Below the pieces are notes generated by a model. That model was given only the letters and a program-made list of their open reading frames with translations, had not been told where the DNA came from and did not search any database. Below are positions 1 to 5,613 of a DNA stretch of 5,613 nt, piece after piece (the stretch's first letter is position 1; every line of letters starts with the position of its first letter). Location: the NCBI GenBank assembly GCA_030635405.1, contig DAOVZA010000164.1:1-5613 (forward strand), in the 5' to 3' direction. The position numbers and the translations under genes are program-made. The stretch is from Desulfocapsa sp. Its GTDB lineage: Bacteria > Desulfobacterota > Desulfobulbia > Desulfobulbales > Desulfocapsaceae.

Positions 1-40
1 GTGCAGGTTAACCCCGCGACAAGATCGACATTCTAGTCGA

Positions 41-80
41 ACAAATTGTTTGTGTCAACTATAAAGTTGACTCAATTTGT
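41..80. repeat. interrupted inverted repeat (long hairpin)
   Basis: ACAAATTG at 41-48 is the exact reverse complement of CAATTTGT at 73-80. Inside it, GTCAACT (54-60) pairs exactly with AGTTGAC (65-71) around the loop ATAA. The two stems, 8 and 7 bp, are separated by an asymmetric internal loop of five bases on one side and one on the other. No run of T follows on either strand, so it does not look like an intrinsic terminator. It may be a folded RNA element, a protein-binding site or a remnant of a mobile element; the sequence does not say which. Confidence 0.55.
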
Positions 81-104
81 CGTTTGTTTGGAAGATGCTT
101 TTTT

Positions 105-158
105 CATCCTCTCCCTCACTCAGCGACCGCGGCAAACTACTCCGTTGGGAGGGGGGTG
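105..158. repeat. GC-rich imperfect inverted repeat
   Basis: The C/T-rich segment 105-115 can pair with the G-rich segment 147-158: five Watson-Crick pairs at the loop side (CTCCC with GGGAG), then a helix that needs G-U wobble and one bulged G. The wobbles favour pairing when the plus strand is the RNA. The 31-base loop contains the palindrome CCGCGG and a CGG/CCG pair that could form a smaller inner stem. The block stands out by composition from the AT-rich neighbourhood. Function unknown. Confidence 0.35.
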
Positions 159-301
159 TCAACGCTAATCGTGAAATAAAATGAAAGAAAGTCGTGGTTG
201 ATTGCTAAGGTTTCGTATCTGTGTAGAAATGACAAATGGATGGTACTATTAAAAAGGATGGAGGCAGGGAAATACTTACAATGTCGTTGCGTGTTTTAAA
301 C

Positions 302-343
302 AAAAAAAGTGACATGAAGAGCCCTCTTCATGTCACTTTTTTT
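302..343. terminator. bidirectional Rho-independent terminator
   Basis: A perfect 19-bp stem (302-320 with 325-343) closes on the four-base loop GCCC. The core of the arm is GTGACATGAAGA. The outer seven pairs are A on the left and T on the right, so each strand presents a hairpin followed by a U-tract. On the minus strand it lies 22 nt past the stop codon of the coiled-coil gene, which it should terminate. By symmetry it would also stop a transcript arriving from the left on the plus strand. Confidence 0.93.
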
Positions 344-365
344 AACAGTATTTGGATCAGATTGA

Positions 366-1379
366 TTAGTTTTTCTGTTTACTCGTTCTAATATAATCTT
401 TGGTAAGTGATGGGTGGTCGGCAATTACTTCAGAAGCCTGAGAGGATAGTGAGTCGTCAAGGAGTTCACCAACCTGGGCGTAGGTCATCTTTTTGTTTAC
501 AGCATCTGCAACCAGTGAAATGAACTTGTTTTTATCAGCCTTTTTGGTGAAGTAAGAAAGAATGCGATGTTCCTCATCTTCTTCTGATTCCTGCTTTGAG
601 TTACTCTCGGGTGCGGCTGGTGTCTTTGAGAGATTTTTAATAGCCTTATTTATGGTCGCAAGTTCTTCTTGGAATGCTCCAATTGCATCATTTACTGTTG
701 TTTCCAGTTCGTTATCTTCGGAATCATCTTCAGTGGATGAAATTGCGGTTTCTAGCTCTGCTACTTTGTCACTTAGTGGTTTAATAGAAGATTGAATAGT
801 TGATATACTGCCTTCTAGCTTTTTAGCAGCATCAGCTACAGAATCTGTTGTTGCCTTTCCTTCAAGTGTTTCTTCAACACCACTAGCTTTTTCTTCAAGT
901 TTAGTGATTTCTTCAGCGGAAGCACTAACTGTTCCGGAAATAGTACTGAGTACTTTCTCAAGAGATTCAACACTGCTTTGCAGGCCTGAAATTTGGTTAG
1001 AAAGTTTTTTCTGATCTTCTCTTAATGGATTAAGATCTTCATCACTAATTGAAGGTGCTGTTGTTTTAGATGTGGAACAACTGTGCCCACAAGGCATTTT
1101 ACATTCACTAAGTTTGGTTTTGAATTCTGCGTAGGTCTTTTTGGAGATATTTGGATTATACATATAAAGTATACCAAAGTAGATTCCAAACATTACAACA
1201 ACACTAACAACAACTGCAACGATCAAACCTATTAAAAATAAAATCAATGAGAAGACGCTTCCGATGGTGCCTGTTACACCACCAGAATCACCAACTGCAA
1301 ATGCATAGATTAAAAACACACAGAGCATCGCAACGACACCTGTTTTAATAAGGGATGAGCGTAATTCAAGGTTCTTCAT
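366..1379 (-). CDS. membrane-anchored coiled-coil protein of unknown function
   Basis: A 337-residue protein that I do not recognise. The start ATG (1379-1377) is chosen because GGAGG sits 8 nt upstream. Two hydrophobic segments (about residues 12-30 and 41-74) anchor the N-terminus. A short Cys/His cluster follows (C93, C97, H99, C101, in the motif CKMPCGHSC), which could bind a metal or form disulfides. Residues about 115-250 are rich in Glu, Lys, Ser and Leu/Ile with heptad-like spacing, indicating a long coiled coil. An acidic Ser/Glu linker (about 256-270) leads to a small, probably helical C-terminal domain (about 271-330) ending in a basic tail. There is no recognisable chemotaxis-signalling, kinase or enzymatic motif. 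The gene has its own candidate promoter and terminator and is separated from nuoN by a terminator, so it is probably a monocistronic unit. A structural, scaffold or envelope-organising role is possible but is inference only. Confidence 0.85.
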   Translation of the reverse strand: MKNLELRSSLIKTGVVAMLCVFLIYAFAVGDSGGVTGTIGSVFSLILFLIGLIVAVVVSVVVMFGIYFGILYMYNPNISKKTYAEFKTKLSECKMPCGHSCSTSKTTAPSISDEDLNPLREDQKKLSNQISGLQSSVESLEKVLSTISGTVSASAEEITKLEEKASGVEETLEGKATTDSVADAAKKLEGSISTIQSSIKPLSDKVAELETAISSTEDDSEDNELETTVNDAIGAFQEELATINKAIKNLSKTPAAPESNSKQESEEDEEHRILSYFTKKADKNKFISLVADAVNKKMTYAQVGELLDDSLSSQASEVIADHPSLTKDYIRTSKQKN

Positions 1380-1387
1380 GGATTATT

Positions 1388-1392
1388 CCTCC
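1388..1392 (-). promoter_or_regulatory. Shine-Dalgarno site of the coiled-coil gene
   Basis: On the minus strand this reads GGAGG, ending 8 nt before the ATG at 1379. It is the strongest ribosome binding site in the window and fixes the start of the coiled-coil gene. Confidence 0.85.
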
Positions 1393-1423
1393 GAAATATC
1401 AAGAGATGGACTAAAAGGGTATA

Positions 1424-1451
1424 TGTATAAAATTTTGTATGATTATGTCTT
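1424..1451 (-). promoter_or_regulatory. candidate sigma-70 promoter for the coiled-coil gene
   Basis: On the minus strand AAGACA (1451-1446) and TATACA (1429-1424) are separated by 16 bp. Each matches the -35 and -10 consensus at four of six positions. It lies about 45 nt upstream of the start codon and downstream of the nuoN terminator, where a promoter for this gene is expected. The region is AT-rich, so chance matches are likely. Confidence 0.35.
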
Positions 1452-1607
1452 ACGAAAGTTCTAAAAACTTGAAATTAAACTAGTTTTCAAAGAAAAGAGA
1501 GTTTTTTTTACACAGACATTGTCATGAATAAAGGGATTATACACGATTTAGCTAAAACTAAAAAAGAAAAATGGAAATATTATCAGAAACCTGCCTCTGA
1601 TATCTTT

Positions 1608-1646
1608 AAAAAGACAAAAGCCCTAAGAAATATTTCAAAGGGCTTT
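1608..1646 (-). terminator. Rho-independent terminator after nuoN
   Basis: On the minus strand AAAGCCCT (1646-1639) pairs with AGGGCTTT (1624-1617), eight perfect pairs. The 14-base loop contains the small palindrome GAAATATTTC. The stem runs into the T-rich tail TTTTGTCTTTTT. It begins 29 nt past the nuoN stop codon and should end the complex I operon transcript, separating it from the coiled-coil gene. Confidence 0.85.
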
Positions 1647-1675
1647 GGATAATTCAGTATATGTATGACTATCAT

Positions 1676-3088
1676 TTACATGATAGTTTGTACGACGCTG
1701 CTGGCGTAGTCAACGAATCGTTGTGGTAGGACGCCCATGATAACAATGGCAGCAAGAAGAAATACAGATGTTGCGTTGGTCATTAGGGAGGGAGTAACAA
1801 TTTCTCTTTCTTCCGGGTCACTTGCGTAGGTTACTCGGATAACAGACAGATAATAGTATATAGCAATGGCTGTATTGATAGCTGCAAGAATAACAATGAG
1901 TAGATAGCCTTCTTTTAACGCCCCAGCAAGTAACATGAATTTACCCATAAAGCCAACAAATGGAGGAATACCAGCGAGAGCAAAAAGACCAACGGCAAGA
2001 GTAAAAGCTAATATTGGTGAACGTTTATGAAGACCTGCGAGATCATCAATCATAACATTTTCACCATTCTTTGAGACTGAACAGATAACGAGAAAACAGG
2101 CAAGATTCATCAATACATATCCAATGATGTAGTACATCGCATTTGCAAAGCCTGTAATCTGAAAGGTGAGAATACCCAAAAGAACAAAACCGGCATGGGC
2201 AATACCTGAAAAGCCAAGCATACGCTTAACATCTTTTTGTACAAGTGCTGAAAGGTTTCCATAAAACATGGATGCGACTGCACAAACCATAAGGACATTA
2301 AGGATAACCTGACCATCTCCACTGATAAGGCTTACAAGACGAATAAGCATAGCAACGGCTGCAAGCTTTGGAACGGATGCAATAAACGCTGTGGTTTCAT
2401 TTGAGGCTCCCTCATAAACATCTGGAACCCAAAAGTGAAATGGAAAAATAGCAAGTTTGTAAAAGAAGCCTGCAAGTACCATCATCATGGCAATTACAGC
2501 TGCTGGATTATCCCACATGGTGGAAAGTTTGGTGATAACGACAGAGAGCTCAGTGGATCCTGTTAATCCATACATGTAACTCATACCAAAAAGCATAAAA
2601 CCAGTGGCTGTTACACCAAAGAGCAAGTATTTGATCCCAGCTTCCATTTGGAATCTGAATTTTCCTTCGTCATCGCGCATGGGAACCATGATATAGACAG
2701 CAAAAGAAGAAAGTTCCAGGGAGACGAAGATGGCAAGTAACTCAACACTTGATACAAGCATCATAAGTCCAAGCGCACTCATGAACATAAAGAGATAATA
2801 TTCAGGATGGACTTTTTGAGGTATACCCTTGAGCTTGTTACCAAAGAGAAGAACAATCAGCATGGCTCCAGCTATCAGCATTTTAAAGACCTGTGAGAAC
2901 AGATCAACCTGATAGGTGTTAAAAAAGAGCTTACCAGTTTGAGAGTAGCTGAGGAGAGTGGCAGCAAATATTGCAGCACCGAGTCCGATGGCGATATTTC
3001 TGGTATTATCACCATTGGCTTTACCAAGGCTGACAATAAAGACGATAAGGCCCGCACCCAACAGTGTTAACTCAGGGAGAAATTGCAT
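1676..3088 (-). CDS. nuoN: NADH-quinone oxidoreductase subunit N
   Basis: NuoN is one of the antiporter-like membrane subunits of respiratory complex I; it couples quinone reduction to proton (or sodium) translocation across the cytoplasmic membrane. The protein has 470 residues, normal for the family, and is almost wholly hydrophobic with about 14 membrane segments. The expected charged residues of the ion path are present: E125 in FVSLELSSF (TM5), K211 in FYKLAIFPFHFWVPDVYEGA (TM7), K241 in ASVPKLAA (TM8) and K383 in GFMGKFMLLAGAL (TM12), the last being Lys as in other NuoN proteins. The TM7-8 signature with EGA distinguishes it from NuoM. The start ATG follows AAAAGG at 7 nt spacing. It lies 37 nt after nuoM and is the last gene before a terminator, the usual position of nuoN at the end of nuo operons. 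The C-terminus is complete. Confidence 0.96.
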   Translation of the reverse strand: MQFLPELTLLGAGLIVFIVSLGKANGDNTRNIAIGLGAAIFAATLLSYSQTGKLFFNTYQVDLFSQVFKMLIAGAMLIVLLFGNKLKGIPQKVHPEYYLFMFMSALGLMMLVSSVELLAIFVSLELSSFAVYIMVPMRDDEGKFRFQMEAGIKYLLFGVTATGFMLFGMSYMYGLTGSTELSVVITKLSTMWDNPAAVIAMMMVLAGFFYKLAIFPFHFWVPDVYEGASNETTAFIASVPKLAAVAMLIRLVSLISGDGQVILNVLMVCAVASMFYGNLSALVQKDVKRMLGFSGIAHAGFVLLGILTFQITGFANAMYYIIGYVLMNLACFLVICSVSKNGENVMIDDLAGLHKRSPILAFTLAVGLFALAGIPPFVGFMGKFMLLAGALKEGYLLIVILAAINTAIAIYYYLSVIRVTYASDPEEREIVTPSLMTNATSVFLLAAIVIMGVLPQRFVDYASSVVQTIM

Positions 3089-3125
3089 TTTTATACCTTT
3101 TGCGAAACGTTAATAAAGAACGCTG

Positions 3126-4655
3126 TTACTGTATAATTAAGTTTGTTACTACTGCCACCTGGTTGTGAAAACCGTGGTAGTTATTTAACAAGTTCTCAAC
3201 ACTTACATGAATAAGATCAATAAATGGTTGTGCGCCAAGCCCAATCCAGAAGACAAAGAAGAGGAAAGGAGAAAGAGTCACGATCTCACGAACATTAAGA
3301 TCTTTAATCCATGATTGATCAGGGTTGTCGGTTCCACCCCATACTATTTTCTGCAACATGCGAAGCATATAGGCTGCTGCAAGAACTGCCCCTGGAATTG
3401 CGGCAAGTGCAAGCCAGATAGAATGCTCAAATGTACCGGCAAGAATTAAGAACTCACCAACAAAACTGTTTGTTGCAGGAAACCCAAAAGATGACAGTGC
3501 AAAGAACGTCAGAAACGTCACATAAATTGGCATATGTTTGCCAACTCCTGTTGCATCTCTAAGTTCTCTGGAATGTGTGCGCTCATAGATCATTCCGATA
3601 CAGAGAAACAGGGCACCAGTGGTAATACCATGATTGATCATCTGAAGGATCGCCCCTTCAACACCTGCGGTATTCAAGACAAATATACCAAGTGTTACAA
3701 AGCCCATATGTCCAACTGATGAATAAGCTATCAGCTTTTTCATATCGCTTTGAGCAAGGGCTGTAAATCCACCATAGATAATTCCTGCTATGGATAACCA
3801 GAGTATGGCTGGTGCCAGAGTCATGGTAGCTTCTGGAGTTATCGGAATTGCAAAGCGAAGAAAGCCATATGTTCCCATTTTTAAGAGTACCGAGGCAAGG
3901 ATAACTGATCCTGCTGTTGGTGCTTCAACATGAGCAGCTGGGAGCCATGTATGGAATGGAAACATGGGAACCTTGATTGCAAATGCAAGAAAGAAAGCAA
4001 GGAACAGATAAATTTGTGCGGTGCTTGAGTAGTTCTGCCACATCATGTCAGGGATAAAGAAGCTGTATCCGTTGTTGATGTAGAGCCAGATAATGGCAAC
4101 AAGAAGCATGACGGATCCAGAAAGAGTATAAAGAAAAAACTTTACGGATGCGTAGATCTTTCTAGGACCACCCCATATGGCAATAAGCATATACATGGGG
4201 ATGAGCATTGCTTCCCAGAGAATGTAAAATAGAACAAAGTCAAGGGCTACAAATACGCCTAGCATTGCACATTCCATGATGAGAAGACACACCATGAACG
4301 CCTGGACTCGTGTTTTGATATAACTCCAGGATGCGAGCACACAGAGTGGCATGATAAAGGTTGTTAACATAACCAGCAAAATGGATATACCATCAACACC
4401 AATCACGTACTGAATATTTAAAGACTCTATCCAGGTAACCTGTTCTGCAAATTGAAATTTACTGGTGGTTCTATCAAACGCTATGAGCATGGGGATAGAG
4501 ACAAGTGCAGTGAGTGTGGTGATGCCAAGTGCCCAGTATTTAGCGAAGGATTCATTCCGTATGAAGAGCAGTAGTATTGCTCCAGCCAGAGGCAGAAAGA
4601 TCAGTGTACTCAGAATATAGGGATATTCTGCACTTTTGATTAGTATTTGATCCAT
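3126..4655 (-). CDS. nuoM: NADH-quinone oxidoreductase subunit M
   Basis: NuoM is the central antiporter-like proton-pumping subunit in the membrane arm of complex I. At 509 residues it is full length, with about 14 membrane segments. Key residues are in place: E148 in LWEAMLIPMY (TM5), K228 in AIKVPMFPFHTWLPAAH (TM7), K259 in LLKMGTYGF (TM8), and E401 in NSFVGEFLILAGTF (TM12). The TM12 Glu, where NuoL and NuoN have Lys, is diagnostic of NuoM. HVEAPTAGS (242-250) and the SDMKKLIAYSSVGHMGF segment are also typical. The start ATG is supported by GAGGAA 8 nt upstream. The gene lies between an antiporter-like subunit (61 nt upstream) and nuoN (37 nt downstream), with no terminator in either gap, so it is read as part of one operon. 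Confidence 0.97.
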   Translation of the reverse strand: MDQILIKSAEYPYILSTLIFLPLAGAILLLFIRNESFAKYWALGITTLTALVSIPMLIAFDRTTSKFQFAEQVTWIESLNIQYVIGVDGISILLVMLTTFIMPLCVLASWSYIKTRVQAFMVCLLIMECAMLGVFVALDFVLFYILWEAMLIPMYMLIAIWGGPRKIYASVKFFLYTLSGSVMLLVAIIWLYINNGYSFFIPDMMWQNYSSTAQIYLFLAFFLAFAIKVPMFPFHTWLPAAHVEAPTAGSVILASVLLKMGTYGFLRFAIPITPEATMTLAPAILWLSIAGIIYGGFTALAQSDMKKLIAYSSVGHMGFVTLGIFVLNTAGVEGAILQMINHGITTGALFLCIGMIYERTHSRELRDATGVGKHMPIYVTFLTFFALSSFGFPATNSFVGEFLILAGTFEHSIWLALAAIPGAVLAAAYMLRMLQKIVWGGTDNPDQSWIKDLNVREIVTLSPFLFFVFWIGLGAQPFIDLIHVSVENLLNNYHGFHNQVAVVTNLIIQ

Positions 4656-4716
4656 TTCCAGTATTCCTCGATATCAGTTTATTTGTTTGTAACTATTTAA
4701 ATGTATATTCAAACTG

Positions 4717-5613
4717 TTATAGCCAGACATAGGCTACCAGAAGAACGGCTGCAAAGGATACTGTGTAATAAATGGTTTGCTGGATCTCACCGCGCTGCAG
4801 AACAACTGTTACACGACGGCCTATGGCACGAACACAGCGGGCAGTTCCATCAACAACTCCATCAATTCCATTCCAGTCAAACCATGACCAGAAAGCTGAT
4901 GTTACCATCAGACAATTGATACCAACTGATTTATAAAATTTGCTGAGCGCAGTATCAAACCATTGAAGAGGATTCTCGACTGTCCAGTAAAAGGCACGTC
5001 CACCCATGCGATAGAACCAGTCCATATCAAGGCTAATTGTATTCTTAGGCATTACGTATTTACGAAGCATGAAGAATCCAAAGGCTGTGAAGGCCATTAT
5101 TTGAATGGTCTCACTGAGATGGTAGGCGTTATATGGATGAAAAACGACTTCTGTATTTGGCAGCATGTTGTAAAGAAATGGTGTGTAGACACCAAGAAAG
5201 ATACAGAGGAAACCACCAATGGTCATGGCAAGTTGCATGTTCCAGCTTGGATCCTTTGCTTTTTCCCAGGTTTCATCAGAACAGTTGTTTTTTCCAAAGA
5301 AAATAAGATATGGAAGTCTCAGTCCTGCAGCAAGGAATGTTCCTGCTGATACAACGGTCAGAGCAAATCCTGCCCAAAGAATATGTGATTCAAAGGCAGC
5401 GGCAATTATCATGGATTTTGAGATAAACCCAGACATCAGTGGAAGTCCTGAAACAGCCAGGCCACCAATAATCATAAATATCATGGTTCCAGGCATCTTC
5501 TTATAGAGGCCGCCAAGTTCAGTGAGCTTTTGTCTACCTGTCGTGGTTAAAATTGCGCCAGCTGCCATGAAGAGCAATCCTTTGTAGAGGATATGAGCAA
5601 AGGCATGGGCACA
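4717..5613 (-). CDS. Na+/H+ antiporter subunit D-like protein (MrpD/NuoL family), 5' end outside window
   Basis: The C-terminal 298 residues of a proton-translocating antiporter-like membrane subunit; the reading frame runs open off the right edge. The first visible residues, CAHAFAHILYKGLLFMAAGAI, match the His/Lys-bearing TM segment of NuoL and MrpD (H7 and K11 of the fragment). K66 in LPLMSGFISKSMI is the TM12 lysine. LRLPYLIFFGKN, and DMDWFYR at about 196-202, resemble Mrp/hydrogenase-type subunit D proteins more than classical NuoL. Between the last core membrane segment (about 171-188) and a terminal one (about 280-298) lies a region of about 90 residues with amphipathic character, in the same place as the lateral helix of NuoL. 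It stands directly upstream of nuoM, where nuoL usually sits. It could therefore be the NuoL equivalent or an added pump module next to a separate nuoL. The family is secure; the exact subunit name is not. Confidence 0.85.
   Translation of the reverse strand, partial: CAHAFAHILYKGLLFMAAGAILTTTGRQKLTELGGLYKKMPGTMIFMIIGGLAVSGLPLMSGFISKSMIIAAAFESHILWAGFALTVVSAGTFLAAGLRLPYLIFFGKNNCSDETWEKAKDPSWNMQLAMTIGGFLCIFLGVYTPFLYNMLPNTEVVFHPYNAYHLSETIQIMAFTAFGFFMLRKYVMPKNTISLDMDWFYRMGGRAFYWTVENPLQWFDTALSKFYKSVGINCLMVTSAFWSWFDWNGIDGVVDGTARCVRAIGRRVTVVLQRGEIQQTIYYTVSFAAVLLVAYVWL

Larger units (their letters stand above)
1..301. other. intergenic stretch with no convincing gene
   Basis: I find no supported gene here. 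Plus frame 3 is open from 12 to a TAA at 177-179 (55 codons), but it is preceded by an in-frame TAA at 9-11, has no credible start with a ribosome binding site, and its translation is not recognised. Plus frame 1 is open from the window edge to a TAG at 34-36, and frame 2 to a TAA at 62-64, so the last residues of a plus-strand gene lying left of the window could end here; this cannot be decided from what is visible. Bases 105-160 are clearly richer in G and C than the flanks. Two hairpin-forming segments are listed separately. Bases 181-300 are plain AT-rich sequence. Confidence 0.5.

Noticed and set aside
1..365. CRISPR array, tRNA or rRNA
   Set aside because: No regularly spaced repeats, no cloverleaf with a TTC-type arm, and no recognisable rRNA segment.
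281..391. Plus-strand 36-codon frame starting at ATG 281 with AGGGA 10 nt upstream
   Set aside because: It runs straight through the perfect terminator hairpin, whose bases explain most of its codons, and overlaps the end of the coiled-coil gene. The translation shows nothing recognisable.
562..795. Plus-strand serine-rich frame of 77 codons
   Set aside because: It is the antisense shadow of the low-complexity Glu/Asp/Ser coding sequence of the coiled-coil gene.
1469..1490. Small hairpin around the palindrome AAACTAGTTT (1477-1486), flanked by TTGAAA and TTTCAA
   Set aside because: The two possible stems overlap and compete, are AT-rich and weak, and have no T-tract. An operator cannot be excluded but is not supported.
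4656..4716. Possible terminator or promoter in the gap between the antiporter subunit and nuoM
   Set aside because: The only complementary arms (CAGTTT and AAACTG on the minus strand) are far apart with a long AT-rich loop and no U-tract. The gap seems to hold just the nuoM ribosome binding site.
4963..5349. Plus-strand open frame of 128 codons
   Set aside because: It is antisense to the well-supported antiporter subunit, whose conserved residues lie in the minus frame; no ribosome binding site or recognisable protein.

Overview
The window reads as part of a bacterial respiratory gene cluster on the minus strand, followed downstream by one membrane gene of unknown function. Base composition is moderately AT-rich. 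The combination of a Mrp-type antiporter subunit, NuoM and NuoN in consecutive genes suggests an anaerobic or sulfur-cycling Desulfobacterota member, perhaps near Desulfobulbales. This is a tentative guess from gene order and protein style, not a database result.

Layout, in minus-strand transcription order (right to left). At 5613-4717 is the C-terminal part of a proton-translocating antiporter-like subunit (MrpD/NuoL family), cut by the window edge. At 4655-3126 is a complete NuoM and at 3088-1676 a complete NuoN. The gaps are short (61 and 37 nt), and I see no terminator between them, so the three genes are probably co-transcribed. A Rho-independent terminator at 1646-1608 closes the unit. 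After an AT-rich gap with a candidate promoter and a strong Shine-Dalgarno, a separate gene (1379-366) encodes a 337-residue protein with two N-terminal membrane segments, a small Cys/His cluster and a long coiled coil. It ends at a near-perfect bidirectional terminator (343-302). The leftmost 300 bases hold no convincing gene, but contain two hairpin-forming segments in a locally GC-richer stretch.

Function: the three right-hand genes encode antiporter-like membrane modules of a complex I (NADH or other donor:quinone oxidoreductase). Each has the charged residues (Glu, Lys, Lys, and Lys or Glu) of the ion translocation path, as far as it is visible. The antiporter-like subunit directly ahead of nuoM keeps a long lateral-helix-like C-terminus. 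It may be the complex's NuoL equivalent or an extra pumping module. The coiled-coil protein appears to be transcribed independently, and nothing in the sequence ties it to complex I.
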